A stretch of DNA of 64,000 bases, taken from contig NC_086026.1 in NCBI RefSeq assembly GCF_036323735.1, positions 74,731,039-74,795,038 of the forward strand. The letters run 5' to 3'. The notes beneath the pieces were generated by a model. That model made no database searches, was not told the DNA's origin, and was given only the letters and a program-made list of their open reading frames with translations. A program made the translations under genes and the position numbers. Source of the DNA: Rattus norvegicus. Lineage: Eukaryota; Chordata; Mammalia; Rodentia; Muridae. This document shows positions 42,720 to 54,400 of the stretch, in pieces. Position 1 is the stretch's first letter. Every line of letters starts with the position of its first letter.

Positions 42720-43860
42720 ATTACACGAACAACATAAAACACATGCTCAGGACTTGTGTGAGACTCACAGGAAGAACTGGACAAATACAGGGAGAGTAGC
42801 AGGCCATTGGAGTAACACTAAGTATTACTCCAGCTGGAGTACCCGAGCTTGTGCTGTCTGAGAATTAGATGCAACAAGCCAACCAGTTTAATCACTCTAA
42901 ACCCTTCCCGGTCTGCGTCCATGTGACTTTACAAAGCTTAGCTGGGATTACTCCAGCTGTTGTACGGCTCACGTCTTCATATTCTGTCCCAGAGAAGCCC
43001 TCCTGGGAATCACAAGGTAAGAACAAATTATGTCTTATTTCTAACTAGCTTCATTTTTTTTGAATGATACATTAAAAAAACAAACTTCTTTCAGCTGATT
43101 TATCATTCTGGTTCACTTTGTGAGTTAAGCTGAGTGAACTTTGTACTGTACGTTTTCGTATGTCTACACAGAAGTTCCCGATGTGCCACGCCTGGCTGCA
43201 GCTGAAGATTTTGTTTCCAAAGCAGATTCCATTTGCCTTTGGAATGCATTTGTTTATCATAATCTCTGAAGCAAAAAAATGAGGTGTTTGAGGCAGATGG
43301 CGTTAGACTTGTGTAACTGCACGTCAGCAGACAGTTGTTGACCTTATTCATGTGAAGATGAAGAAGCCAGGATTTGAGCTGTGTCCTTTGGAAGATGGCT
43401 TTTTGTTTTCCATTTTTCTGGGTACTGTAATTTAGGTGCTAAGAGGATAAGGAGTAGACAGGATTCCTGGCTTCCTGGTATTGATGGTTCTCCATCTTAC
43501 TCCCTCAGACTAGCCTTGACTTCCTCATAGCTTGGCAGATAGAGCTCTTCGTTGTCACTATGATGGTGCTACAAAGGACATGCTGACACCTCCGTAGTCT
43601 CATCCCCCAGATATTTCATAAAAAGTGCCTGTGGATGCTAAAAAAATACCCCAAGACCCCACAAAGGACGTGGGCTAGAAGGAAGATACCCATTGATACA
43701 ATTGTTTTGAGAACCTTGAAGGTTCTAAGTGGGAATTGTCTTCAGACATAGCACATTTAAATGAGATCGTATAAACTGTCCTGTAAGACAGACTGTCCTG
43801 TTACTGTCCTACCTGCATGTGTGTCCTGGTTCACTGAGTACACTGGGGACAGAGAGGATG
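42720..43860. other. Intergenic DNA, nothing recognised
   Basis: Unique-looking sequence with only short unsupported frames. Confidence 0.4.
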
Positions 43861-43864
43861 GGCA

Positions 43865-44040
43865 GGGGGAGGTAGAAATGTACATCAGTTAGCAGAATCC
43901 TTGCCTAGCATGCATGAAGTCCTTCAACCCTTAGCACCCCATAAAACCAGATTCCCATGCTTAAGGGGTGAAGGCAGGAGTATCAGAAATTGAAGGCCTC
44001 CTCGGCTGTTTAGAAATTCAAGGATGGTCTGGAGGAACTG
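43865..44040 (+). repeat. B4-type (ID+B1) SINE, diverged
   Basis: An ID-like left half (CAGAATCCTTGCCTAGCATG; CTTCAACCCTTAGCACCCC) is followed by a B1-like right half (GGGGTGAAGGCAGGAGTATC), the B4 arrangement. Confidence 0.55.
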
Positions 44041-46335
44041 CCTTTAACATGATTCAGGAAGGTTCCTGGAGAAGGCTGCTGTAGGCAGGTGATGTTTCAG
44101 CTCTGGGGAAAATAAAAGCTTTTAAATAGTGTATGAGAGAAGAGACCCGAACGGAGACAGTATCAGGAGTAGCTGGCAGGGATGCTGTTGGGGCCAAGGG
44201 ACCACTGCAAATAGAGGGCATTCGGGCTGGGGCTACATGGCTAAGAATTGAGCTATTGCAAATCTCCAGAAGTTTAATTTTTATTTGGAAAGCATCTGAG
44301 GGCTATGAAAAGAGGAAGGATTGGAGCTTAATTTTGCAGCTTGAAATGATCCTGCTTCTGGGTGTGGAACAAAAATACAGTAATAGTAATAGCACACAAG
44401 AATATGAACGGAAGTGAGTTGTGCCAGTGAGGTGTGCCACCAGCATGGTAGCCATGGACATAGGGTGACGTGCACACCCTTAAACTTCGAGGAGGATTTG
44501 AGATGGGAGGTGGTAAGAGTAAGTGTCTGAGTGAGTCGGCACCTGGATGGGTCATCATCATACCATGAGACAAAGCTCTGGGGAAGGGGGTTTATTTGGG
44601 GGAAGAAAGGTGAAATTCACTCGAGTTAGAAGCACTTGGAGGAGCTTTAGAGGCAGGTGAAGGGACAGAATGTGAGGGTTGCTGGCAGGTAATTGAAGCT
44701 CTAAGCAAGGATGCAGTCCTTTAGAAGACATCGGAGAGTCATTCTGTGAGACCCCATTCCAGTCCCCAGCCCCGTACCTAGATGTTGCCGGTGGACAGGC
44801 CTCAGCTGGGAATCTGAGAAGTGCTGGACTGTAGTTTTCGGAGTCATTGAAGCACGAATACCCCTGCTTTCCTTGTGCACCCCCACCCCCACCCCCACCC
44901 TACCCCAATACCTCAGGGCTTTCTCGGCCACCTAGTGTTTGGAGTCAGAACTCAAAATTCAGAATCCTCCCCAGGAGGACCCCAATCTACCCAAGAGTCT
45001 TGCTGCAGACTGCACACAGCATTTACATATTTGTGACCCATCACCCCATCCTGCAGGGTCTTGTATCTGCTTCCTGTTCCTTCTCCGGATGCCTGCTCTT
45101 GATTCTTTTCCAGCTCACAATTCATCCTCCTACCCTTTGATAGCCAGGCAAATCCGATCTGTTTCCTAAAGCTTTCCCAAGCCCCACAAGGACAAGGCCG
45201 CCCCTCCCTCCCAGAGGCACTCCTCGGTGCATCGGTGCATCGTTAAATGTTCTAACTAGCTCTGAGTTCACCCTGGCCCCTTGCTGTTCTTCAGAAAGAG
45301 ATAGATCCTCAGAATCTTCAAACTAGAAGCCCATTCAGGACTGTGCAGAAAACAGTTGTTAGGGATGCAGATGTCAAGTGGAAGATGAGGAGAGAGGGAT
45401 TGTTTTGTCTGTATCTCAAGTGGACAAGATTTTACACTTGAGCCTCAATAGAAGCTGGACCCGTCTCTGTAATTCAAGATTTCAGTGATAGCTGAGACTG
45501 AAAGCTAAATCTGACGATAGTAAAACCTGTGGAATTTTCCTGAGCCTCCTGTAACACCCTTTGACCTCACTGGTCCCCGTAACAATGAGCCAATCAAGCA
45601 GATTGTGGTGGTTACCCCAAGATTTGCTTGATCTCCCTCATAGAGGGGCATAGAGAGCTACCCGCTGAGGTGCAGGGATGTGAATTCCGGCATGAAGCGT
45701 TGAGTCCTAAAGGCAGGAAGACACTGATGAGAACAGACAGATGGGGGAGGAGATAGGGGAATTAAGGGCTTTAGCCACCTGCCATCACGTGACCTGTTTT
45801 TTGCTCCCAGATTACCCACCCTAGCTCTCCACAAGGCTGTCCAGCTAGGAACAGGATGACCGCCCAGTGACCCCAAGCAGCAGGGTTTTGTGTCGTCCTG
45901 TTGGTGATGACAGATTAATGTGTGGAACCAGAGTCACACCCTGGTCCAGGCTCCTACTGTTTGCAAACTGTCAGGCTATATATGATCAGGTTACTTTGTA
46001 CTTACTTTGAGGTTAAATCCATGTGAAAGAGGTTGGTTTTTGTTGTTGTTGTTGTTTTGTTTTGTTTTTTTTGCTTTGTTTTGTCGCTGTTTTGTTTTGC
46101 TTTTTTCCAAAACAGTGAACTCCTTGCATTACTAAACCAAGGGCGAATACTATACAATGCCATCCAAAAGCTAAGTGATATGTAGATGAGTTTTTAATTC
46201 TAGGATTTCAGCCTTGGTAGATACTATGGACCAGTACTGACCACTTCCTTACATGCATGGAGGACTAGGACTTCTAACTTTAATCCAGTTTATCAGTATT
46301 GTCTTCATCGCTAGTATTTTTCTTTGTGTGTATTT
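44041..46335. other. Intergenic DNA with a C-rich G4-type tract
   Basis: No gene supported. CACCCCCACCCCCACCCCCA starts at 44877, giving four G-runs on the minus strand. A T/G-rich low-complexity tract is at 46035-46107. Confidence 0.45.
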
Positions 46336-46339
46336 ATAT

Positions 46340-46572
46340 ACACGTGATACTGGACAATTGACCAAGGGCTTCTTGTCTGCTAAGCAAGCACTCTGCCACT
46401 GAGCTCTTGCGCTCTATAGCCCCAGCCCTTCTCTTACCTTTACGTAGAATATCACTAAATTGCCCAGGCTAGACTTAACCTCATTCTAAAGCCCAGGTAG
46501 GCATTGAACTTGTGATGCTCCTGCTTCTCTCAGACTTCTGAGTAGCTGGGATCATAGACCTATGCCACCCAG
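46340..46572 (-). repeat. B4-type SINE
   Basis: An ID-like part (CTGCTAAGCAAGCACTCTGC; CACTGAGCTCTTGCG) then a B1-like part (TAGCTGGGATCATAGACCTA) in reverse complement. Confidence 0.65.
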
Positions 46573-46627
46573 ACCTCTGTATCCTTGGTCTTTTTGTAAA
46601 CTTCTTTCCAAAGCAGCCCCAAACTCC

Positions 46628-46704
46628 CATTTGCATAACCACTCAGCCATTTCATAACCACTCAGCCATTTCATAACCACTCAGCCATTGCATAAGCACT
46701 CAGG
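46628..46704 (+). repeat. Four-copy 19-bp tandem repeat
   Basis: Units of CATTTCATAACCACTCAGC at 46628, 46648, 46667 and 46686 (19-20 bp, last copy diverged). The array abuts the 5' edge of the actin pseudogene. Confidence 0.9.
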
Positions 46705-47985
46705 ATCTGCTGTTCCTGCACAACCCGGATGGAACCGTGAACTCTGGAGACAGAGTCATCTGTGCTGCTCTCATCTACAAGGACTACACTCTCACCCCAA
46801 TGTGCCCATCTACGAGGGTTGTGCTCTAACCCACACCATCCTGCATATGAACCTGGCTGTCTTAGACCTGAAAGATTACCCCATGAAGATCTTGACTGAG
46901 CATGGCTACAGCTTTTGCCACAGCCGAAAGGGAAGTTGTCCATGACATCGAGGAGAAGCCGGGCTATGTCATCCCGGACTTGGAACAAGAGCCAGCCATT
47001 GCTGCATCCTCCTCCTCCCTGGAGAAGAGCTACTAGCTACCCTACAACCAGGCCATCACTATTGGCAAAAAGCAGTTCCATTGCGTCCAGGCATTCTTCC
47101 AGCTTTCCTTCCTGGCTATGAAATCTGGCGACATCCAGAAAACTGTCATTTTCATTGTAAAGTGTGATGCCGACATCTGTAAAGGCCTCCATGCCAACTA
47201 GTGATGTCGGTGGCACCACCATGTACCCAGGTATCATCAGCAAGGTGCAGGAGATCACTGCTCTGGCTCCCAGCTCTGAGAAGATGGAGGTCATTGCTTC
47301 TCTGAGCACAGGTACCCTGGATTGGCAGCCGCATCCCGACCTTGCTGTTTACTGTCCAGCCAATGTGGCTGGACAAGCAGAAGAACAATGAATCCGGCTG
47401 CTTCCCCAACCAACGACAGTGCTCTGGGTACAACTTTTCTCAACAAAACCTAACCTGTGCAGGAAAACAAACATAAGACAACATCGGCATGGCTTTGTGT
47501 TTTGTTTTAATTTTTGTTTTGTTTTGTTCTGGTGCTGTTGACTCAGGGTTTAAAAACTGCAACAGCGAAGGCGACCGCGGTTGGTTGGACCAGCATCCTC
47601 GAGGTTGTACTCTGTGGCTGAACATTGATTGTACATTTTTGTTTAATAATTCCAATGAGATGCTTGTTACAGGAAGTCCTTCCCCCTACTCTAGAAAGGA
47701 AGATGGCTCAGTCCGTGCCGAGTTCATGAAAGGGAAGTGACAGTATTGCTTTTGCATAAATTATACTCATTGCAGATTTTAAAAAAATGTTTCTGCCTTA
47801 ATACTTTTTAATTTTTGTTTTTATTTTCAAATATTCAGTCATCATGGTTTCCGTTTTTGTTCCCCCAGCTTGAGACATGTGAAGGCTTTGGTCTCCCTGG
47901 GCGTGGGCTGAGATGGTAACGCAGCCAAAGGCTTACCTGTGCTCAGTTTTCAGATCGGTTTAATAAAGTGAACGACTTACAAACA
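46705..47985 (+). pseudogene. Beta-actin processed pseudogene, 5' truncated
   Basis: Intronless, diverged match to the second half of the beta-actin message. Landmarks are TGTGCCCATCTACGAGGGTT, TCCTCCTCCCTGGAGAAGAG, GTGGCACCACCATGTACCCA and GCTCTGGCTCCCAGC. The beta-specific 3' UTR follows (GACTCAGGGTTTAAAAACTG; ATTGATTGTACATTTTTGTT), with AATAAA at 47962-47967. Many stops and indels prevent translation. The first ~60 bp (around 46740-46798) resemble the actin segment that follows, suggesting a small internal duplication. It lacks the 5' half, as expected for a truncated L1-mediated retrocopy. Confidence 0.9.
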
Positions 47986-48009
47986 CTCAGAAGGATCTGT
48001 TCTAGAATA

Positions 48010-48190
48010 GAAAGATGACCCACCTGTTGGGAGCCCTTGCTGCTCTTTGAATGGACCTGGTTTAGTTCCCAGCACCTACACATGGTGGCTTACAACTGTG
48101 ACACAGTTCCAGGACATCTGAGGTCCTCTCCTAGTCTCTAAAAGCACAGGGCACAACATGCAGGCAGGCAAAACATTCCAAATTTAAAAG
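48010..48190 (+). repeat. B3-type SINE
   Basis: TTAGTTCCCAGCACCTACAC, ATGGTGGCTTACAACTGTGA and AAGCACAGGGCACAACATGC. Confidence 0.7.
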
Positions 48191-48542
48191 AGAAATATTT
48201 GTTTATCCCAACACGATGGCATATACTCTTTAAGCTTCATTGTCTTGTCTTTGCCGTTTACATCTAGAACTGTAGGGTTGAAGTTAGCACATGAGGTGAG
48301 GGAGAAGCCAGTGATTCCCAGTCCTGAGGTTCTTTCATGCGGAGCAAGGGACACTACCATTGCACTATGTCTTCAGGCCCAAGACGGATATTATGTTGAC
48401 TCAGAACATTTATTGAAAAGTCTTTTCTACTGTTCTACAGAGCAAAATATCTCATTAGTCAAGGGTCTGTATTGTGTGATCTGCCTCTGCACTATTCACT
48501 CTTCTGCTGCCTGTGAAGGGACTTGGGTCACCTGCCACCCAT

Positions 48543-48578
48543 GGTTGGTTGGTTGGTTGGTTGGTTGGTTGGTTGGGG
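48543..48578 (+). repeat. (GGTT)n simple repeat
   Basis: Eight to nine GGTT units, then a G-run. Confidence 0.93.
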
Positions 48579-48624
48579 GATATTAGTGTTTGCTTGTTTG
48601 TTGTTTTGGTTTGTTTGCTTGTTT

Positions 48625-48745
48625 TTTAGCTTTTGAAAAAAGGGTCTTACTATGTAGCCCTGACTGCTTGGCCCTCACTTCTAGAACGGGCTAGCTTGGA
48701 CTCACAGATACTCTCCAAATTCTGTCTCCCAGTGGTAGAGTTCGG
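48625..48745 (-). repeat. Diverged B1 SINE
   Basis: GGGTCTTACTATGTAGCCCT and GCTTGGACTCACAGATACTC. Confidence 0.65.
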
Positions 48746-48817
48746 GTTCTCCATCTGTCTCTCTTGGTATGCCTCTTTCCCATATCTCTGCCCTCTTGCA
48801 TTCTTTCCTTAAGATTG

Positions 48818-49015
48818 CCTGGTGCTAGGGAGATGGCTCAGTGCTTACAAGCACTTTCTGTGCGTACAGAGGCCAACAGTTAGGCTCCAAACCCCGTGTC
48901 CAGCAGCTCTCAACTGCCTGCATCTCCACCCCAGGCGATCCAGCACTCTCTGGGAAACTGTGCACAGGATCCCAGGAATCAGCTGCATTCATGCAGATAT
49001 ACATACAAGGTAAAA
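48818..49015 (+). repeat. B3-type SINE
   Basis: GGTGCTAGGGAGATGGCTCA, CAACTGCCTGCATCTCCACC and CATTCATGCAGATATACATA. Confidence 0.75.
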
Positions 49016-49208
49016 GAAACTGTCCTGGCTTTTCTTGGTTCTTTGTATCCCATTTAATTTTAGAATTAGCATGCCAAGTTACACCAAAACTGTGATAGAA
49101 TTTTGATCCTTGGGATCTGTACATTAGTTTGCAGAGAATTATATATTGAAGTTGATCATTTTCGACCAGAGTATGTTCCTCCATTTAATCTAATAGGTTT
49201 TAGTTTTC

Positions 49209-49296
49209 TTTTTCTTTTTTTTTTTTTTTTTGGTTCTTTTTTTCGGAGCTGGGGACCGAACCCAGGGCCTTGTGCTTCCTAGGCAAGTGCTCTAGT
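49209..49296 (-). repeat. 5'-truncated ID SINE with 12-bp target-site duplication
   Basis: The tail and right part of an ID are present but the first ~25 bases are missing. TTTTAGTTTTCT at 49197-49208 and 49297-49308 shows that it inserted in this state. Confidence 0.92.
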
Positions 49297-49407
49297 TTTT
49301 AGTTTTCTATGTAGAGGCCTTACATATACTGTGTTAGATTAAGTCCTGTTGGTGGCTATAATATCAGTAAATACCAGTTGTCTATCTTTTAATAAGTCAC
49401 TCTTTGA

Positions 49408-49412
49408 TCAAT

Positions 49413-49451
<39 letters not shown>

Positions 49452-49612
49452 GGTTTTTCAAGGCAGGGTTTCTCTGTGTAACAGCCCTGGCTGGCCAGGA
49501 ACTCTCTTTGTAGATCAGGCTGCCTGTGAACTCACAGAGATGCCTGCCTCCCCCTCAAAGTGCGGGGTGGGGGGGGGGGCGGATTAGAGGTGTGGGCCAC
49601 CAGGCCCTGCTT
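49408..49612 (-). repeat. B1 SINE with (TTTA)n tail and G-run
   Basis: (TTTA)n at 49408-49452 is the expanded tail of a reverse-complement B1 (GGGTTTCTCTGTGTAACAGC; GTGAACTCACAGAGATGCCT). A G10 run lies at 49570-49579. Confidence 0.88.
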
Positions 49613-50475
49613 CTTTAATTACATTTTAAAAATGCTTTTACATGGCTTGTTGTTTGCATATAGGGAAAAGTTACTTTGTATGTCGACTGTGTATCCAGTG
49701 TCCTTTCCAAATCGTGTTACTAATTCGAAGAGTTCTGTTCATAAGATTCCTTTGGACTTGGCTCTAATAACTGTGTCATCTACAAATAACAGTTGTTTTC
49801 CTTCTTTCCAATCTGTTTCTGTATTAGCTTTCTCCCTTCTTGCACAAGCTAGCATCTGGTGTCATGCTAAACAGAAGAGCTGGTAGTCTGATACCTTGCT
49901 TCACCGCCAGCCCTAAGAACATCTTTTATTATTTACTGTGGAATGGAGTGTTTGCTGTAATTGGTTAGATTCCTCAGTTGAGGAAGTTGCCTTTTAGCCT
50001 ATAGAGATGTATACTTTTTTGTTGTTGTTGTTCTTTAAAAATCTATTATTTCATTATTATATATATATGCACGTGCATATACATTGTAGCATTTATGCGG
50101 AGGTTGGGGGACAACTTGCAGAAGAACGCCCCAGGTTTGAATTACCAAACCAGGAAAATAATTGAAAAATAATCTCGTAATGTTTTAAGTAAGTTTATAG
50201 TTTTCTATTGGGCCCTATTCATAGCTATCTTGGGGTGCATGCAGCCTGTGGGCCCGGCTTGGACATGCCTGATAATGTAACTTAGACATAAAACAGCTCT
50301 GGGTTTTACTCATTTCTTCTCTGAACAACACTGGCTGCTACATCTTTTCCTTCCAGCTGTGAGGGCCACCGCATAGGAGAGTGTGGCCTGAGCCCAGTTC
50401 TGAGAACCCGACACGCTCTCCCTGCCATCTGGCTACTTGCTCAGCCCTTCTGAGACTGTCACCATTCTCTGGCAG
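49613..50475. other. Upstream region of Ubap1l
   Basis: No CpG island or TATA promoter is obvious. The AG just before the Ubap1l ATG (CTCTGGCAG at 50467-50475) could be a splice acceptor, which would put the 5' UTR exon and promoter somewhere in this stretch or further left. Confidence 0.4.
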
Positions 50476-50476
50476 A

Positions 50477-50596
50477 ATGAATGCCCTCGATGGTGTCCCC
50501 TTCAAGGTGCCCAAGGGCTTTGTGATGAACACAGAGCCCCACCCTGTGCCTGAGCTCAGTGTCCGGGACTGTAGAGAACTCCTACTGGGCACGATG
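50477..50596 (+). CDS. Ubap1l: Ubap1l coding exon 1 (UMA-like motif)
   Basis: ATG 50477 in GCAGAATGAATGCC; a second, out-of-frame ATG overlaps at 50481. It is 120 bp, 40 codons; donor GTAAGT. It encodes MNALDGVPFKVPKGFVMNTE and PHPVPELSVRDCRELLLGTM. DGVPFK is the hallmark shared with the UMA domain of UBAP1, which continues into the next exon's YDFSLEKK. Confidence 0.95.
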
Positions 50597-50920
50597 GTAA
50601 GTGGATTTGAGTGTCTAGCTTTGTCCTTGGATCTGATGTCTGAGGCTGAGCCCCTGGGGCCTGTCTCTTGATTGTAAAGGGAAGCTTGGGTTGCTTTCCA
50701 ATAGTCCGGGCAATTTGAATATAAGTCACTAGGTTCCGTGGAGAAGGCTGGTGTCTGGACAATGAGGTTGTTTACCCAGGTCAGCTGAGAGCTGTGTGAG
50801 CCACCTGTGGGAACTGCTTGTGACTGCCAGCATACTCCAGTTCGTCCTCTCTTCTCATCAGCTGTTAGAGTCCCTCTTGATAAGACTATCTCCAGAATCC
50901 TCTGTTAAAAGTACAAACAG

Positions 50921-51106
50921 GGGCTGGAGGGATGGCTCAGCGGTTAAGAGCACTGACTGCTCTTCCAGAGGTCCTGAGTTCAAATCCCAGCAACCACATG
51001 GTGGCTCACAACCATCTGTAATGGGATCTGATGCCCTCTTCTGGTGTGTCTGAAGACAGCTACAGTATATTCATATGCATGAAATAAATAAATAAATCTT
51101 TTTAAA
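50921..51106 (+). repeat. B2 SINE with 14-bp target-site duplication
   Basis: Forward B2; AAAAGTACAAACAG at 50907-50920 and 51107-51120. Confidence 0.96.
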
Positions 51107-51121
51107 AAAAGTACAAACAGC

Positions 51122-51235
51122 TAGCTGGGTGCACACCTTTAATCCTAGCACCCGGGAGGCAGAGGCAGGTAGAGCCTGGTCTACAGATCAAGTTCCAGGA
51201 CAGCCAGGGCTACCTAGAAAGACCCTATCCAAAAA
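51122..51235 (+). repeat. B1 SINE
   Basis: GCTGGGTGCACACCTTTAAT, GGGAGGCAGAGGCAGGTAGA and TCCAGGACAGCCAGGGCTAC. Confidence 0.92.
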
Positions 51236-51534
51236 CAGTGCAAGTAGCTCTGCGGGCACATCACGGGGCGGTTAGGAGTCCACAGCCAGAGCGAGCACAC
51301 TGCTGGAGGCTCAAAAGAGTCTCGTGCTCTGCCGGGTTGGTACCACAGGCAACTTCAGGACAAAAACGACTTAACTTTCCATGGAGTCAAGTCTAGGGGA
51401 GAAATATGTTGCATTTTTACTAAAACATGGGGCTGCAGCTGTGGCTAAAGTGGAATAGTTACCCATAGTATCACAGAGTAGACACAGATTTAAAAGTTAA
51501 GATTCCCAGGAACTTTGAAGTTGGTCTGGTGCTC

Positions 51535-51645
51535 CCGTGCGTGGTAGCATGTGCTACTCAATCCAAGCACTGAGGAGGCTGAGGCCGGAAGAGCCTGGGT
51601 TCCCATGCAGCCTGGGCTACGTAGTGAACACACGTCAAAACCAAA
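51535..51645 (+). repeat. Diverged B1 SINE
   Basis: AGCACTGAGGAGGCTGAGGC and CAGCCTGGGCTACGTAGTGA. Confidence 0.75.
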
Positions 51646-51724
51646 ACAGGAATAAAAAGCGGTTCAGCTCTTACCAGGTTTGCTCATGAGAAACCTGAGG
51701 TCCAGAGAATGAAGATTTATTCAG

Positions 51725-51990
51725 TAATTGCTGGTGGGTTTTGTCTGTTTGTTTTTGGAGGTTTGTTTTGTTTTGTTGTTGTTGTTGTAGACAGGGCTTC
51801 AGGTAGCCTAGGATGGTCTTAAGTCACTGTGTGGTCAAGAAGAATCTTGAATTCCCTGATTTCCTGCCTCTACTTCTCAAGGGCTGAGCTCACAGGTGTG
51901 CACAGCCATACCCAGTCTGTGTGGTGCTGGGGTTGGAACCCAGAGCTTTCTGTATGCTAAGCAAGCCCTCTGCTGTCGAAACTAAGGCCC
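51725..51990 (-). repeat. B4-type SINE
   Basis: A B1-like part (GTAGACAGGGCTTCAGGTAG) then an ID-like part (GGTGCTGGGGTTGGAACCCA; GTATGCTAAGCAAGCCCTCT). Confidence 0.7.
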
Positions 51991-52057
51991 CAGGCGGATG
52001 CAAGAGTGTTTTGAGGTAGCTGTTGCTCAGTGACATGTTGGATGATGAATGATTTTA

Positions 52058-52101
<44 letters not shown>

Positions 52102-52276
52102 CAATTTTCTGTGCGTGGGTGTTTTGCCTGCATGGTATGTATGTGTGAGAGTGTCAGATACCCTGGAGCTGGAGTTACAGAAAGTTGTGAGCTGACACAT
52201 GGGTGCTGGGAATTTAAACCAGGGTCCTTTGGAAGAGCAACCAGTGCTCTTAACCGCTGAACCATCTCTCCAGCCC
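52058..52276 (-). repeat. (GT)n microsatellite and B3-type SINE
   Basis: About 21 GT units (52058-52100), then reverse-complement B3: GGAGCTGGAGTTACAGAAAG, GGGTGCTGGGAATTTAAACC, CTGAACCATCTCTCCAGCCC. Confidence 0.93.
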
Positions 52277-52546
52277 CGAGTGGAGGATTTTTAAATATTA
52301 GCATTTACTCTGATTACTTTATTAATTATCACTTGATTTGTCCGTCATGCCAAGGTTTACCACTAATTTGTTATGATGTCCATTGGCCCCAGAATTATCT
52401 CTAAGGGAAGGTGGGAGTGGTCTCTGAGGATACCTAAAGTTTAGAGCCAGGAAATTTCCCCAACTGACAATTGAACAGGGTCCCCAAGCTATGCCTCATG
52501 GCCGTGGCTTGCCACAGCTGAGCCTCATGTCCTGGACTCTCTGCAG

Positions 52547-53122
52547 TATGACTTCAGCCTGGAAAAGAAGGCTCTCTTCTGGGTGGAAGCAGCTGTCCGA
52601 GGATCTTGCCCCCATCAGTGCAATGACCTGGGGATTGCATCAGCCCCTCCAGCCTGGTTCCTGCTGGTGAATCCAAACTACAGTCAGGTGCCTGCACCTG
52701 CGGAAATCAGAGACCCAGAGACTGGACAGCAAGAACCTCCTGAGGAGGAGGACGAGGAGGAGGAAGAAACAGAAGAGAAGAGGGACGAGGAAGAGGCCTC
52801 CTCTACCAGCGAGGAAGGGATGGACTCCAGCAGCCCTCAGCCCGGTTCCCCTACAAGCCATCGTCGCTGCTCCCTGGATGTGCTTCGAAACATGAGGTCT
52901 GAGCTGGCTGATGCCAGGCGACGGCTCTCGGAGAGCAGACTAGCCACAAGTCCTCGAGCCCTCCTGCACCGCTTCCGAGCCCACCGCACGCTGAGCCTGA
53001 GCGCCAGCCCAGCTCCAACCCCTGGCCCAGCACTGCAGCCCCCCAACGTCTCCGAGCTGCCCCCACGACCCTCCACTGCTGGCGCCATGCCTCCATTGCG
53101 GAGCCACAAGCCTACAGTAGCT
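52547..53122 (+). CDS. Ubap1l: Ubap1l coding exon 2 (UMA end, acidic and disordered region)
   Basis: Acceptor CTCTCTGCAG, donor GTAAGA. It is 576 bp, 192 codons (residues 41-232). It starts YDFSLEKKALFWVEAAVRGS, has an acidic run around residues 105-123 (EEEDEEEEETEEKRDEEE), a serine-rich stretch, a conserved CSLDVLRNMRSELADARRRL helix and a proline-rich end PPRPSTAGAMPPLRSHKPTV. The open frame continues past the donor to 53311 but the homology stops at the splice site. Confidence 0.95.
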
Positions 53123-53380
53123 GTAAGAACTCTCCTCCAAGGCCACAGGCCCCAAGCCAAGTTAAGGGTCCCCAATCTAGGGCCCGTTTCCTCCCTACAG
53201 TGCTCCCTTCTCACCTGCTCTCACCGGGCCCTGTCGTCCTTCCTGCAGCCTAGTATATTCTATCCAGAGGCTCCCTTGATTTCACACAGGGGCACACATC
53301 ACAACGATTAATAACCTCCATCTTTCTCTTGCAATGTAATATGAATTCTTTTAGTTGAAGGGTGGGATAACATTATTTTT

Positions 53381-53477
53381 CTTTTTTTTTTTTTTCTTTT
53401 TTGGAGCTGGGGACCGAACCCAGAGCCTTGCGCTTGCTAGGCGAGCGCTCTACCACTGAGCTAAATCCCCAACCCCT
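53381..53477 (-). repeat. ID SINE with 10-bp target-site duplication
   Basis: Reverse-complement ID (with GGCGAGCGC variant); CATTATTTTT at 53371-53380 and 53478-53487. Confidence 0.95.
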
Positions 53478-54198
53478 CATTATTTTTGTTTCCTGCACCT
53501 AGCAGTAGACCTCACAGGCAGGGGGCGCTCAATGGATGCCTGTTGAAGACTCAGATCTAAGGTTTCTTGCTGAGAAGCCTGGAGAAGCTGGAGGCTCAGT
53601 CAAAAAAGATTCAGTTGCTTCCCACCAGACACCCATAGGACAAAGAGGATTGGTCAAAAGGATGTGGAGAGAAGCCCAGGCTTGGCTATGAGATCAGTTT
53701 TTGACAGACAGGGCTGAAGACAGACAGGGCTAGGAAGACCAGGGTAGAGGGAGTACATAGTCAGTTCCCAGGAAAGAAGTGAGCTCAGAATCCAGAGAAA
53801 CCTAAGCGTGGGCAGCTCAGGTGTATATATACAATTTTGTATATATATTTTCCTTTTAAGTGAAATCCCGCTCCACTCCCACCCCAATGAGTACATTTCA
53901 GAGTCTGCAAGCCCTGGCACCAGGAAGATTGAGGTAGATCCAGACTGGCAGCAGAATGTGGTGGCTCTGAGATGGCTTTGTGCCCCACAGTTAGAAACTG
54001 AGTTGCTACAGAGTAAGACCAAGGAGAAATTAAACCCAAAAGACAGAGTCTAGGAAGTCTGGCTGAGTCGCTAGACCACCCTGTGCCATGGTCTCTACTT
54101 ACATATGGGTCAGCGTGACAAAGGAGGGCTTTGAGAGCTGGACAGATGCCAGGTATTGATGCCAGAATGGCTCTTTTCTGATTATGATCAACTTAATT

Positions 54199-54244
54199 TT
54201 TTTTTTTTGGTTCTTTTTTTCGGAGCTGGGGACCGAACCCAGGG
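54199..54244 (-). repeat. Severely 5'-truncated ID SINE with 15-bp target-site duplication
   Basis: Only the tail and last ~27 bases (CGGAGCTGGGGACCGAACCC) remain. ATGATCAACTTAATT at 54184-54198 and 54245-54259 is exact. Confidence 0.93.
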
Positions 54245-54259
54245 ATGATCAACTTAATT

Positions 54260-54400
54260 AGCAGAACATGGTGGCACACACTTGTAGTTGGAGCAACTCG
54301 GGAGACTGAAGCCTAAGGATTGCCAATGTGAGGCCAGCCTTCGCTATGTGGCTACTTTAAGGCTACATAGTTATAAAACAAGACATTGTCTAAAACAGTT
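54260..54400 (+). repeat. Diverged B1-like SINE
   Basis: ACATGGTGGCACACACTTGT and GTGAGGCCAGCCTTCGCTAT. Confidence 0.65.

Noticed and set aside
53123..53311. Continuation of the Ubap1l exon 2 frame past 53122
   Set aside because: A good GTAAGA donor lies at 53123 and family similarity resumes in phase at 55618, so the extra residues are intronic.
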